NCBI RefSeq assembly: GCF_932274485.2
Contig: NC_065883.2
Coordinates: forward strand, 75,971,839 to 76,035,838
Origin: Patella vulgata
Lineage: Eukaryota > Mollusca > Gastropoda > Patellidae
DNA length: 64,000 nt
Direction: 5' to 3'
A program made the translations under genes and the position numbers. Positions 11,500 through 20,926 of this stretch are shown here, piece after piece. The notes under the pieces were generated by a model that was not told the origin of the DNA, did not search any database, and was given only the letters and a program-made list of their open reading frames with translations. Within the stretch, counting starts at the first letter, position 1, and each line of letters opens with the position of its first letter.

Positions 11500-14400
11500 T
11501 CTTTTCCTAATTGTCTTTTGTCATTTAAACTTTTGGGGTGTTTGATAGAAATTTATTACAGGGCTGCAAAACAAGTTAAGGTGGTATAGTTTGTGTGCTA
11601 TACAAGGTCTGTCATTGAGTCAAGTGGTGTGGTTTTAATTCCACACTTGTACATGACAAGGAGTAAGATCGCCTGACTAACCTCATGTGTTTTCTCTGTG
11701 TTCCCTGGTTTCCTCCCACTGCTATAGACACCTATGCGCAAGTGATGTGTTGAATAAAAACTGTACCATATGTTAGTCCCGAAATGACCTATTTTGTGTT
11801 GGGCAGACATTAAACCCCATTTCTCTGTTTAAGTGTTTTCGTGTGTAGATTAAACTTGGAGATATTTGATTGATTCATAGTAATGAACTTTCTAAAAGGG
11901 AATATATCACAAATCATGTTTGTGACCAGTGTTGAACAGTTGTTACTTAATATTATATTTCTAGTATAAAATGGTTGCTAATGTAACAGTTATTTTATTA
12001 TATTTCTCGTATAAAATGGTTGCTAATGTAACAGTTGTTTTATTATATTTCTAGTATAAAATGGTTGCTAATGTAACAGTTGTTTTATTATATTTCTAGT
12101 ATAAAATGGTTGTTAATGTAACAGTTGTTTTATTATATTTCTAGTATAAAATGGTTGCTAATGTAACAGTTGTTTTATTATATTTCTAGTATAAAATGGT
12201 TGCTAATGTAACAGTTGTTTTATTATATTTCTAGTATAAAATGGTTGCTAATGTAACAGTTGTTTTATTATATTTCTAGTATAAAATGGTTGCTAATGTA
12301 ACAGTTGTTTTATTATATTTCTAGTATAAAATGGTTGCTAACGTAACAGTTGTTATGTAATGTTATATTATATTTCTAGTATAAAATGGTTGCTAATGTA
12401 ACAGGTAATATGGGTAAAAGGATGAGAGCCAGTGTAATGGTTGTCACTGGTAACGGTAATGGTCTGGCAGGTACGCATAAATTATTCAATTTTCATGCTT
12501 TATTAAAAGTCACGGTGCCTGATATGACTCAATAAGCAGGAGCTCTGGGTTCGATCGCAACATGGTGGTGCAGGTTGTCGGGCCTGAAAAAGACAGAGTT
12601 TAGTCGTTCAGATGTAAAAAAAAAAAAAAAAAAATACAAGGTCATGTGTTACTGTAACCCAGGTATCATTTAATCTTGTGTATTTAGCACTAATTTCTTT
12701 CACACTCGTTTAATATCAGATCTTTGTTTAAAAATTCGTAAAAATCATTTAAAATCACCAAAAATCATCTAATTTGTACTTGTGTCCAGTTTAAAGCTGA
12801 TTGATTAATTTTGATAATGAGTGTCCAGTTTACAAGTATTTAATTTCCTGACCACTGTCCAAACATTAATCATTATACATCATTAATCAATTGGGTTGTT
12901 TATTTTTCAACAGTGATTGAGAAATTAAACATTTGTAAATTGGACACTCATTATCAAAATTATCAAAAGTACAAATTAGATGATTTATAGTGATATTAAA
13001 CGTTTTTTACATTTTTAAACATGATTTGATATTAAAACGAATGTAAAAGAAATTATTGCTAGATACACAAGATTAAATGATACCTGGGTTACAGTGTGTG
13101 CATGTAAAAGAATCCATGACAATTAGATTTCCAAATAAAGAGTAGGTCATAATGCCACTGTCTGGGCAAAATTACCCTCATAGCACACTGTATGTCTATG
13201 GATGTTAAACCCCATTTGATTCACTGACTTACTATGTATTGTTCTCTATTGATTCAATAGCCAAAGTAGCCAAGTCTCTAACTCAGTGTCATCCAAAGTC
13301 TTCAACATTTGAACACGACTTATTGGTCAATTTAAATAATCAATTTCTGTACATACATGTATTAGCGTGGATTAAGTCGTGGGAAATTTGAATAGTAGGA
13401 CGTTAAACCCCATTTCTTTTCATGTACAGTAACAAATTCTATACTGCTGTACATTAACAAATTCTATAATGCTGTCTGTTAATTAATAGATATACAGATT
13501 TTATAAGGCTTTATATTTCTTTGAACTTATTCAATGTTTCAGGTTTTGCTGTTGCCAAGGCCCCACTGGGAAGAACTGCAATTAGAAAAGTAAGTTGTTT
13601 TTATTAGTGCACAGATTTTACTGGTTGGAGCATGTCTGTGTCGTGCAACACTACTAACCAGCTTTTCCACTTCAATATTTTGAGGGAGTTGGATGGCCGA
13701 ATGGTCAGCATGTGCACGCTGTATCATAAGGTCTGTTATTGAGTCAACTGGCGTGGTTTCGATTTCCTGGTTGTACGTGACAAGAAGTAGGGTAGCCTGT
13801 CCAACCTCATGGGTTTTCTCTGGGTCCTCCGGTTTCCTTCTACTGCTTAAGACCCCTACGCGCAAGCGAATTATTGAAATAAAATTGAACCATGTGTTAG
13901 TCCCGAAATGACCTAGTTTGTGTCGAGTGGACGTTAAACCCCTTCATTTCATTTTGTCTGTATTTGTTTCAGGCTAAGAATAAGGCAGCTCAACGATTGC
14001 TGTATGTAGAACGTTATAATAATCATACGGTCTACCATAATATGTACAACAAGGAACAACAAACAGCTCTTTATATAGAAAAGGCTGCAGCTGGTAAGTA
14101 GCAACATACATACATACATCTCTCCTGTCCCAGGAGTAGGGTTTACGTTAGATCATAACGTCTGTGATTGAGTCAAGTGGCGTGGTTTCGTTTTCCTAGT
14201 TGTACATGAAAAAGAGTAGGGTTGCCTGTCAGCCTCGTGGGTTTTCTCCGGGTCCTCCCACTGCTAAAGACTACTACATGCAAGCAAATTATTGAAATAA
14301 AATTGAACCATATGTTAGTGCCAAAATGACCTAGTTTTTGTCAAGTGGATGTTAAACCCTGTTTATCTCTCGTATGTAATCGCACTAATCGCCACATTTC

Positions 14401-16380
14401 ACAATTACAAGCGTGTAAAAACTCTAATTCTTGAATTAGTTAGCTGGCAGTTGTGCACGATGGAGGGCCTGACATGGGCAACTGTCTAGTCATTCGGATG
14501 AGATGGAAAACTGAGGTCCTGTGTACACATTGGCGTGGACTTAAAAGATCACTTGGCAGTTGGAATTCGATATAAGAGTAGGTGATAGTGCCGCTGTCCG
14601 GGGAAAAGTTTTCCTCATGGCACACTGTATGACATATGCTTGTCTTATCCCTGTCGGAGCAGAACAGTAAAACGTTAAACTCCATTTCATTTCTCAGAAA
14701 AAGAAATAAATGAATATTTTCATATTCACCAATTAGTAAAGACTGGCATGCATAGACTTAATGCCACTCTAAATTTCATATAATACCCCTCTTATAATCT
14801 GTCACATTTTCAACAATTTGTAAGATAAACATGCACTGTGCAAGAGCTAAATCTGCCTATTGCAGGTCTTTCTTTTGGCCTTAAATGTTATTTAGGTTAT
14901 TAATTAGACATTAATTAACCTATCCAGACCATAATCAGCTCTCAATGTCATCGCTGGCCTGCAATATTTAGTGGATTTGAATACGTTTTTGATGGATGAT
15001 TTATTGTAAAAATGGATAAACAAGACTTTGTTTATCGTACCGACTTTAGTAATAGTGATCAAGACTAGCCTAAATTTCAAAAGCTAATATCTCGGTTCAG
15101 AGTGGAGCAATTTGATTGAAATTTTCAGCATATTCTTTTTACATTATCTATTTTTTAACCATTATAACGAGAGAAATGTCAGCTCTGTATCTAATTTTAC
15201 CTAATGCCGCTTTAATAGTTGGAGATTTTAGAAAAAGATGGAGCCTGACTGTTTAACACTCCTTTAGACAAAGAGGAGTAACTTGAACTTGGGAGCCATT
15301 GTAGGATTATAATACTAGATTTTATAAAAACACCCCCCTCCCCCTCCCAACACCACCTAGCGCCTCTAGCGGGGGAGGGATTTAACTCTCTTTGAACTTT
15401 GACGATGTGGAGATTGGAGAATTACAATTCTACTACTTCTACTGAGTAGTACTATTTACTCTATTTATTACAGGAGCTGGTTTACGCTGTCATCGTGTTA
15501 TAAAAACTATCTGTGAGGTTATTGGTATTAAAGATTTAAAGGTCAAAGTTGAAGGGTCGGCACGGAATTATCAAAATATAACTAAAGCCTTGTTTGATGC
15601 CCTCAGAAATCAGGTAAAGGTCATTTATATCGAAATCAAGGTAGCCAGAATGATCACTAACGTGGTTCAGTCCTGTTGGTGACAATGAAAGTTCTTCAGG
15701 ATTTTATGTGTTTTCTTTGGTCAGTTAGACAGGACCTAGCAACGAATCGCATCCGGTCATTCTGATGGTACGAAAAACCAAGGTAGCAAGCGCACAGCAT
15801 GGCATATGCCCTTGTTAGTGGTGTAGGATGGAGGGCTTGTTAAGGGACAACGTATAGTCGTTCGGATGGGACATGGCGTGCATGTAGAAAAACGCTTGAC
15901 AGTTGGAATTCGAAAAATGAGTAGGCTGTCAGGGCAAAATTTCCCACATAGCACAATTCATTAGCCCAGTCGGTGCAGAAAAGTAGGAAGTTTAAACCCC
16001 ATTTCATGTAAATTATCTGTTTTTTGTTTCAGGAAACTCACCAGGATTTGGCGGATCGATTAAAACTGAATGTGGTCGAGTATCAAAACAATATGGAGAA
16101 TGTTCCGATCGTTGTTGCCAGACCCACGACAGGAACAGTAACCAAAGATCAAAAACCACAGGACGAAAATCTAGATTTTGATAATTTATATTACAATGGA
16201 CGTGTACCTTACAAGAAACCCAAGAAAATACCTTTTTTCCAAAAACAAAAACCCTACAAGAAGAAATGGTTTCAGTTATATAAAAGTCGAAATCAAGCAG
16301 ACGCAAGACGGGAACGATGTGTTCTTGGTATAGAGCCATCAGCGAAGGAACTATCAAAGAGAAATTTACCTTTAAAGTGA
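5788..16380 (+). CDS. MRPS5: Mitochondrial small ribosomal subunit protein uS5m (MRPS5), 10 exons
   Basis: Exons: 5788-5851, 7360-7494, 8010-8132, 10034-10258, 11202-11236, 12380-12470, 13543-13589, 13973-14093, 15474-15613, 16033-16380 (TGA 16378-16380). All introns are GT-AG and the phases close, giving 442 aa (human 430). Exon 3 reads TAEELWSGVTG...DLNRGQRLGEG and exon 4 RGWSG...SIGPPDP, both hallmarks of animal uS5m. Exons 5-8 (about residues 183-280) carry the S5 N-terminal double-stranded-RNA-binding fold with the glycine loop TGNGNGLAGFAVAKA. Exons 9-10 carry the S5 C-terminal fold (GLRCHRVIKTICEVIGIKDL, then ETHQDLADRL). A lysine-rich C-terminal tail follows. The N-terminus MASLCLIRFSKDVLRPSN fits a mitochondrial presequence; exon 1 is the least certain part, chosen because ATG 5788 with donor AGAG/gttatt gives the right phase. 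The protein sits at the mRNA entry side of the mitoribosome. Introns 1-9 are full of SINEs and MITEs. Confidence 0.93.
5965..6225 (-). mobile_element. SINE family B copy, 5'-truncated
   Basis: Family B in reverse: starts with the AATGAAATGAAATG tail complement, then the diagnostic stretch with CATACGCCATACAGTGTGCT-like sequence and TCGAATTCCAACTGCCAAGG. It breaks off before the tRNA-like head. Lies in MRPS5 intron 1. Confidence 0.85.
6379..6876. mobile_element. Foldback MITE, TTAA family 1
   Basis: About 500 bp with arms of roughly 170 bp that are inverted copies of one another (TTAAAGTAACTA at the left, TAGCTACTTTAA at the right; both arms contain GTCAATTTAAATC and GATATCCAATAA). TTAA at both ends fits a TTAA target duplication, as made by piggyBac or Kolobok elements. 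No coding capacity. Related pieces at 13256-13350 and 20408-20690. Confidence 0.8.
6971..7272 (+). mobile_element. SINE family A copy, near full length
   Basis: Reference copy. tRNA-like head with an A box in GGATGGCCGAATGGTTAGC, a B-box-like region around the CGTGGTTTC stretch, a body with CCAACCTCGTGGGTTTTCTC and GACCTAGTTTATGTCGAG, then GGACGTTAAACCCCATTTC and a (TC)n tail. Short frames translating to MAEW.A.ARCII.. are chance readings of this SINE, not genes. Lies 88 bp upstream of MRPS5 exon 2. Confidence 0.93.
7565..7868 (+). repeat. Degenerate ~22-bp minisatellite
   Basis: About 13 irregular copies of a unit like TGGAATGATTCAATGAGCCA in MRPS5 intron 2. Copies differ at several bases and spacing is uneven, so the array is old. 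Confidence 0.85.
8262..8715 (+). mobile_element. Third tRNA-like SINE, split by a family A insertion
   Basis: Before the inserted SINE there is a tRNA-like head (GGTTGGGTGGTCGAATGGTT) that differs from family A downstream, ending GACGCTCTTCGAAAAAGCCT. After the insertion it resumes with AAGGTTCCGTCAGTTCAAGTCC, which resembles a B box. A related piece occurs near 39012-39045 (GACGCTCTTCGATAAAACCC). Confidence 0.55.
8359..8634 (+). mobile_element. SINE family A copy with 12-bp target duplication
   Basis: Full-length family A element from GGGGGGGTGGATGGC to the TC-rich tail. The 12-bp direct repeat TCGAAAAAGCCT flanks it at 8347-8358 and 8634-8645, showing target-primed insertion into the older SINE-like sequence at 8262-8715. 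Confidence 0.92.
9130..10005 (-). mobile_element. SINE family B copy split by ~520 bp of other sequence
   Basis: The body of a reverse family B copy is at 9130-9345 and its tRNA-like head is at 9880-10005 (AACTTTCTCGGCCAACACGG through GTTAGCGAGCCAACGTCG). Between them is unassigned AT-rich sequence containing a Cys-free, non-coding stretch. Lies in MRPS5 intron 3 and ends about 30 bp before exon 4. Confidence 0.75.
10636..10909 (+). mobile_element. SINE family A copy
   Basis: Full head, body and (TC)n tail in MRPS5 intron 4. TGTATC occurs on both sides (10625-10630, 10909-10914), a possible decayed target duplication. Confidence 0.9.
10965..11095 (+). repeat. 28-bp minisatellite, ~5 copies
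   Basis: Unit contains GAACTACAAGAATTATCTAA and AACATAT. MRPS5 intron 4, about 100 bp upstream of exon 5. Confidence 0.85.
11277..11500 (+). mobile_element. Two SINE family A 3'-end fragments in tandem
   Basis: 11277-11361 and 11396-11500 each contain the family A end (AAATGACCTAGTTTGTGT, then a (TC)n run) without a head. They begin about 40 bp after MRPS5 exon 5. Confidence 0.8.
11585..11826 (+). mobile_element. SINE family A copy, diverged
   Basis: Recognisable from GTCTGTCATTGAGTCAAGTG, GACAAGGAGTA and ACATTAAACCCCATTTCTCT; many substitutions across the head. MRPS5 intron 5. Confidence 0.8.
11948..12404 (+). repeat. 45-bp tandem array duplicating the exon-6 splice acceptor of MRPS5
   Basis: Ten head-to-tail copies of a 45-bp unit. 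Each has TTATTATATTTCTAG followed by TATAAAATGGTTGCTAATGT and AACAG. AG positions end at 11964, 12054, 12099, 12144, 12189, 12234, 12279, 12324 and 12379; copy 2 has CG instead (12008-12009). Only the last copy continues into the rest of exon 6 (GGTAATATGGGTAAAAGGAT). The unit is 15 codons, so reading through any upstream copy stays in frame but meets the TAG of the next acceptor. Confidence 0.95.
12505..13225 (+). mobile_element. SINE family B copy interrupted by a foldback element
   Basis: Diverged head and 5' body at 12505-12650 (GGGTTCGATCGCAAC, GGTGGTGCAGGTTGTCGGGC) with an internal A-run; it resumes at 13096 with GTGCATGTAAAAGAATCC and GGGCAAAATTACCCTCATAG and ends GATGTTAAACCCCATTTGAT. 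MRPS5 intron 6. Confidence 0.75.
12651..13095. mobile_element. Foldback MITE with ACTGTAACCCAGGTATC ends
   Basis: Inverted ends ACTGTAACCCAGGTATCATT at the left and its near-complement at 13076-13095, with arm similarity continuing for well over 100 bp (AATCTTGTGTATTTAGCA pairs with the right arm). 445 bp, no coding frame. Inserted in a SINE family B copy, hence younger than it. Confidence 0.88.
13256..13350 (+). mobile_element. Fragment of TTAA family 1 MITE
   Basis: Contains AAGTAGCCAAGTCTCTAACT and CATCCAAAGTCTTC, as in the left arms at 6379 and 20408. MRPS5 intron 6. Confidence 0.65.
13683..13956 (+). mobile_element. SINE family A copy with a family-B-like tail, next to MRPS5 exon 8
   Basis: Family A head and body, but the end reads GTTAAACCCCTTCATTTCAT rather than a TC run. 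Its 3' end lies about 15 bases before the exon 8 acceptor (AG at 13971-13972), so the pyrimidine-rich SINE tail forms much of the acceptor tract. Confidence 0.88.
14125..14375 (+). mobile_element. SINE family A copy, diverged
   Basis: Body with GATCATAACGTCTGTGATTG, CCTCGTGGGTTTTCTCCGGG and a short tail. Starts about 30 bp after MRPS5 exon 8. Confidence 0.8.
14440..14695 (+). mobile_element. SINE family B copy, head missing
   Basis: Body from GGAGGGCCTGACATGGGCA through TTGGAATTCGATATAAGAGT to GTTAAACTCCATTTCATTTC. MRPS5 intron 8. Confidence 0.85.
14826..15215. mobile_element. MITE, TTAA family 2
   Basis: Shares AGAGCTAAATCTGCCTATTG, TTAATTAACCTATCCAGACC and TGAAATTTTCAGCATATTC with copies at 30738, 35301 and 49670. 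The right end is TTAA; the left TTAA has decayed. MRPS5 intron 8. Confidence 0.75.
15735..16008 (+). mobile_element. SINE family B copy next to MRPS5 exon 10
   Basis: Diverged copy with GGTGTAGGATGGAGGGC, TTGGAATTCGAAAAATGAGT and an end GTTTAAACCCCATTTCATGT. The tail stops about 24 bases before the exon 10 acceptor (AG 16031-16032). Confidence 0.8.
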
Positions 16381-16457
16381 ATGTGTAGTAAATGGACTTG
16401 GACTTATTATAAACTTTTTATATTCTGAACTAAACATGCATTGGTGTAACAGCAGGC
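16381..16457 (+). other. Start of the MRPS5 3' untranslated region
   Basis: Sequence directly after the MRPS5 stop. No AATAAA occurs before the DNA element that begins at 16458; the polyadenylation site is not assigned. Confidence 0.4.
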
Positions 16458-17073
16458 CACATATGCGTTGAAGTTCCGATTTGCTGAAATCAGAGTGAAC
16501 AGACTCCGATGCCTGCTCACTCGAAAATCCGAGCCCACGATTGAAGGATTGCCTCTCCGTAGCTGGTAATCAACTCTGGTTCTGATCATACAACTCCTTC
16601 TGTGTTTCCAGAAACTGTTCGACATGATCGAAAACCGCATGGCATTTCGACCTTATCGGAATTCCGATATTTTTGTACGACTGTTCGAATGCTAAAATCG
16701 ATTCCTTATAGTCAACATGCAGTACTTTTCCGAAGCATTTCAGCAAATCGTGGGAAAGTGGGGGGTATAAGCGCGACATGAGACATCCGGAATACGCTAA
16801 AAAAAACTGTTAAAATGTGTTGTAACATATTGTTCAAGGCATACATAAACTGCGAACTGACAGGACTTGCTCTACGGATTGTTATATCTGAAATACTGGA
16901 TTGATTCGATAAGTCACATTGAAAAAATGAATATTTACTGTTTTTATAGAAAGGGCTCGATGAAAAATTTTATTTTTTCTATTTTGGTATTAGATAAATT
17001 GCCAAGTCTCCGATAAAAAAGAAATCGAGTGGGGAACTTTTTTTAACCCTATCGGAACTTCAACGCATATGTG
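16458..17073 (-). mobile_element. 616-bp non-autonomous DNA transposon with 23-bp perfect terminal inverted repeats
   Basis: Left end 16458-16480 (CACATATGCGTTGAAGTTCC...) and right end 17051-17073 are exact reverse complements over 23 bases. AGGC stands directly outside both ends (16454-16457, 17074-17077), a candidate 4-bp target duplication. On the minus strand, 16779-16570 is an open 69-codon frame, MSRLYPPLSHDLLKCFGKVL onward, with IPIRSKCHAVFDHVEQFLET. The K-x-H-x(2-3)-DHV pattern reminds me of a C-terminal segment found in some invertebrate transposon proteins, but I cannot name the superfamily. It looks like an internally deleted derivative of a larger coding element. Confidence 0.8.
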
Positions 17074-17079
17074 AGGCGG

Positions 17080-17565
17080 GTTTGTTGCTCAAATCCAGCG
17101 AACCTATAGGCTGGGTTAATTTCTCATTTCCAGGGGAACTGTAAGCTGGGTTAGTCAGACAAAACCAGGGAACTATAGATTGGGTAAGGGTATAATCTAA
17201 TCAACTTGCAGTGGAAGTTCTATATTTATATCAACCAAACATTTTCTCACCCTAAACACCATATTGTTTTGAGTTGACCTGATAGAATCACCTCAATTTG
17301 TCCACGATCACAGAACAAATGATGATAGTGGTAACCTAGCATTAACAAGAACTGTCAGCTCTTTTTCTAAATCTTACATAATGCAATGGTGAAATTGTGG
17401 CATGAAGCTATGAGTGAATGTATGTTGTGTTGTTGCGATATATTTGTTTTAGTTTATTAGTTAATGAGAAATTTTGACGTCAAAGAAAATATTTCATATT
17501 ATATAGTCTTTTTCTTCTCATAGTCTTTAAATAAATTTCTTATCTAATTTTGAAGACCAGGCCTG
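17080..17565. other. No gene or clear repeat seen
   Basis: AT-rich intergenic DNA with a short imperfect duplication near 17100-17190 (AACC.GGGGAACT.TAG.TGGGT-like). An AATAAA lies at about 17531, too far from MRPS5 to assign. Confidence 0.5.
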
Positions 17566-17567
17566 GA

Positions 17568-17672
17568 GCGAGCAAAATTTCTCTCATAGCACACTGTATT
17601 GTGTATGCACATCTTCATTTGCCCAGTCGGGACAGAACAGTAGGACGTTAAACCCCATTTCATTTCATTATT
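17568..17672 (+). mobile_element. SINE family B 3' fragment
   Basis: GAGCAAAATTTCTCTCATAG, CCCAGTCGGGACAGAACAGT, GGACGTTAAACCCCATTTCA. Confidence 0.85.
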
Positions 17673-17794
17673 TCTGGAGATTCTAAATGTTCACCTAATG
17701 CAAACCACATTACCACAACATTACCAAATCATTACCAAATCATTACCACAACATTACCACAACATAAACATATCATTACCAAACTAACATACAA

Positions 17795-18105
17795 AATGAA
17801 ATAAAATGGAGTTTAACGTCCTACCGTTCTGCTTCGACTGGGTTAATGAAGATGGGCATACGCCATACAGTGTGGTACTAGGGAAATCTAGACTGGACAG
17901 CGGCATTACCGCCTACGCTTATATTGAATTCCAACTGCCAAGGGATCTTTAACGTTCATGGCAATGTGTACATGGGACCTCGTTTTTTCGTCCCATCGGA
18001 ACGACTAGACAGCTGTTCTTGCCAGAAACTCCATCTTTCAACACTGACAAGGGGAACCACTCCCGAAAATTCTGATGAACTTTCTCGGCCAACGGACTAA
18101 CATAC
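17795..18105 (-). mobile_element. SINE family B copy, nearly full
   Basis: Reverse copy from the AATGAAATAAAATGG tail complement to GAACTTTCTCGGCCAACGG; the tRNA head is cut off. Confidence 0.85.
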
Positions 18106-18356
18106 CTTTATGGAGTATATTTCAATAATTTGCTTGACCACATTGGTCTCTAAAGAAAACCCAGGCAAATTGGTTATTTGAGGGTGGAGGGTGCGATTTG
18201 TTTCGATTTGGATAACCGAAATAAAGGACTTAGGGGTCTATTATTCAGCTGTCTGATGGGGAGGACCCTTTCCATTTTCTCATTCATATTTCTGGTTCCA
18301 TGATATGAATCACACCAACACTGGAGAATTACAGTTAAACTAAAATTCTTCCCAGA

Positions 18357-18448
18357 AAGTACCCCCATGTCCAGAACCTACCCCCATGTCCAGAACCTAC
18401 TCCCGTTTCAGAACGCACTCCCGTATCTAGAACATAATCCCGTATCCA
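18357..18448 (+). repeat. ~20-bp tandem repeat, 4-5 copies
   Basis: Unit like ACCCCCATGTCCAGAACCTA, decaying toward the right (ACTCCCGTATCTAGAAC). Confidence 0.75.
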
Positions 18449-18744
18449 TTGGTTATCTATGCTTTATAATTCCTTTTTTTTAAAATAACAAATATCTTGT
18501 CCATTGTATCGTAAAGGCGTGTAATAAAATAAACGTCCTACTTTTCTGCCCCAACTGAGCTAGGCCTAAATAACGTCCGGCGTACTCCATGCAGGGTACT
18601 ATAAGGCAGGACACACGCTGTCGGTGGCCAAACTCGCAATTTGCGATAAAAATATGAAAGTGGTGATTAAAATTTGATTTTGGCGATAACCTATTGGCGA
18701 TTTCTTGTTTATAAGGCATTTAGTGATAGGACTAACATTGAAAA

Positions 18745-19240
18745 AACACAACACAACTTTATGGATAAAAATCACTAGCAACTTTAATAGTGCAACGTTT
18801 CAACAAGTGTCCTCTTGTCGTGGGGGGTTGGATGGCCGAATGGTTAGCACGCGCGCGCTGTATCATAGGGTCTGTCATTGAGTCAACTGGCGGGGTTTCG
18901 ATTCCCCGGTTGTACGTGACAAGGAGTAGGGTCGCCTGTCCAACCTCGTGGGTTTTCTCCTGGTCCTCCGGTTTCCTCCCACTGCTAAAGACCCCTACGC
19001 GCAAGCAAATTATTGAAATAAAATTGAACCATGTGTTAGTCCAGAAATCACTTAGTTTGTTTCGAGTGGACGTTAAACCCCATTTCTCTCTCTCTCTCTC
19101 TCTCTCTTGTCGTTATCAAGCACAGGGTGAACGATAATATGATATTACCCCGTGCTTGATAACGACACGAGGATACTTGTTGAAACGTTGCACTATTAAA
19201 ATTGCTAGTGATTGTTATCCATAAAGTTGTGTTCGTGTTT
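18745..19240. mobile_element. Foldback element carrying an inserted SINE
   Basis: Left arm 18745-18821 and right arm about 19151-19240 pair with each other (ACTTTATGGATAAAAATCAC, AGTGCAACGTTTCAACAAGT on the left). Without the inserted SINE the element is about 210 bp. Related sequence occurs at 46425-46500 (GCTTTATGGATGACATTCAC) and more distantly at 52640-52730. Confidence 0.82.
18822..19103 (+). mobile_element. SINE family A copy nested in a foldback element
   Basis: Full-length, GGGGGGTTGGATGGCC to a long (TC)n tail. The 10-bp target duplication CTCTTGTCGT is at 18812-18821 and 19104-19113. Confidence 0.93.
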
Positions 19241-19764
19241 CTTTTTGTTATATCCTGGATTAACTGTTACATCGAGTGTGAATAACAATCACATGACGGC
19301 ATACAATAAATTAATCAACTCGATAATTAACCGGATCGTGTCAGTAAGGATTACGGTGCCAACCAATTGTCTCGGATTAATGATTAGTTGATTGGTACAT
19401 GCCATAAAGCCGATCTCACGTCATTATTTACTACGATATCACCTGCGATATCACCTCGGTGGAAGCGGACATAAAATACAACTAACACACGCACGGTACG
19501 GTGATTATATAATGTTTCGTTTCGTCTAAAAAAAAATAATAATTTGGAATGTTCAAACTGGACGTCAATTCTTTTCGTAGAGAATAAATATTTTGATAGT
19601 TAAACCGTGGCTTCATACGGCATGTGGAATATATAAGCATGTCTAGTCGGATATTATTAATTCAAATTATATTATCACCATCGGTGGAAAACGTAAGAAC
19701 GAGTCAACTAGCGACGATTTTGAGCGAGAAAACGGTCCGCCATTTGCTTCATATGATATTACCT

Positions 19765-20155
19765 AAGAGAAATGTTGCCCGGGCGGCAATTGAATTCCAA
19801 CTATTAAGGGTTCTTTTATGTGCACGGGACATCAGTCTTTTTATCCCATCCGAAAGACTAGACTAGGCCCTTCATCACTGACTTTCCGGCGTGGTTCCCC
19901 TTGTCAGTAATGCAGGGCGGGGTTTCTGACAAGGACAGCTGTCTTGTCGTTCGGATGGTACGGAAAAACGAGGTCCCGTGTACACATTGGCGTGCACGTA
20001 AAAGATCCCTTGACAGTTGGAATTCGATATAAGAGTAGACCGTGGCGCCGCTGTCTGGGCAAAATTTCCATAGCACACTGTATGGCGTACGCCCGTCTTC
20101 ATTAGCCCAGGTTAGGAGCAGAGCAGTAGGATGTTAAACGTCATTTCATGTTGCA
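19765..20155. mobile_element. Two SINE family B pieces in opposite orientation
   Basis: 19765-19864 is a reverse internal fragment (GAATTCCAACTATTAAGGGT). 19865-20155 is forward from TTTCCGGCGTGGTTCCCCTT to GGATGTTAAACGTCATTTCA. The junction at the GACTAG motif shared by both suggests recombination between inverted copies. Confidence 0.8.
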
Positions 20156-20407
20156 TCACTGACAAGGGGCAAATATAAAAGCGTCCCGCGGCAATGCAAG
20201 AGCCAAGTCTTGACCACAAACAGATTGCTGTTATGCTTATATATTTGGGCTCTATTGTGAAGCCATTGTAGTGCTTGTTATTTCTTTATGCCCTTGTTTT
20301 TGTATCGCATGTGTCATAGGCCCCATGAAATATTTTGGCCTAGGGCCCCACAAAACCTTAATCTGGCCTTTGAGACGGACGGGTAAAACTTATTCCAATA
20401 TCCCTCC

Positions 20408-20690
20408 TTAAAGTAGTTAAGTCTCTAACTCACTGTCATCCAAGATCTTCGACATTGAAAACACAAATTATTTATCAATTTAAATCAACGTTGATGTTGT
20501 GATCTTACCGGGAAGAGATGGGCTTCTAATATCTAATATTTAAGACAAAATAAACATTTTACCATTGGTACACGAATCGTGTACCATAATGCGTTTCAGC
20601 GTCATTTGTAATGAGGGATTTGAAAAACGAGACTAGGCATATTCCACATGTCAAGTCAAACGGTGACGCCATATTCTTATCTGGAGAGCA
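20408..20690 (+). mobile_element. TTAA family 1 MITE, left half
   Basis: TTAAAGTAGTTAAGTCTCTA start, then TGATCTTACCGGGAAGAGAT and ACACGAATCGTGTACC, matching the left arm at 6379-6600. The right arm is absent. Confidence 0.75.
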
Positions 20691-20926
20691 TGTGCGATAA
20701 ATACTATCGGTGTAGACTGGAATAACCAGGCACTAGAGATTGCCATTCAATTGAGACTTCTGGCGTATTCGCCGAACATAAATGATTAGAAATTACAGTG
20801 AAAACAGAAAAGATTGAATGTAAATCAGTTTATATACATTCATATTACATTATTATAAGCGTTGCAACCCATTTGTGTCAATTTCTAGGTTCCAAATATG
20901 AGCGATTTAGCCCCTTTAACAATGAC

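Noticed and set aside
16024-16357. 114-aa minus-strand frame opposite MRPS5 exon 10
   Set aside because: Shadow of the plus-strand coding exon, whose product matches uS5m.
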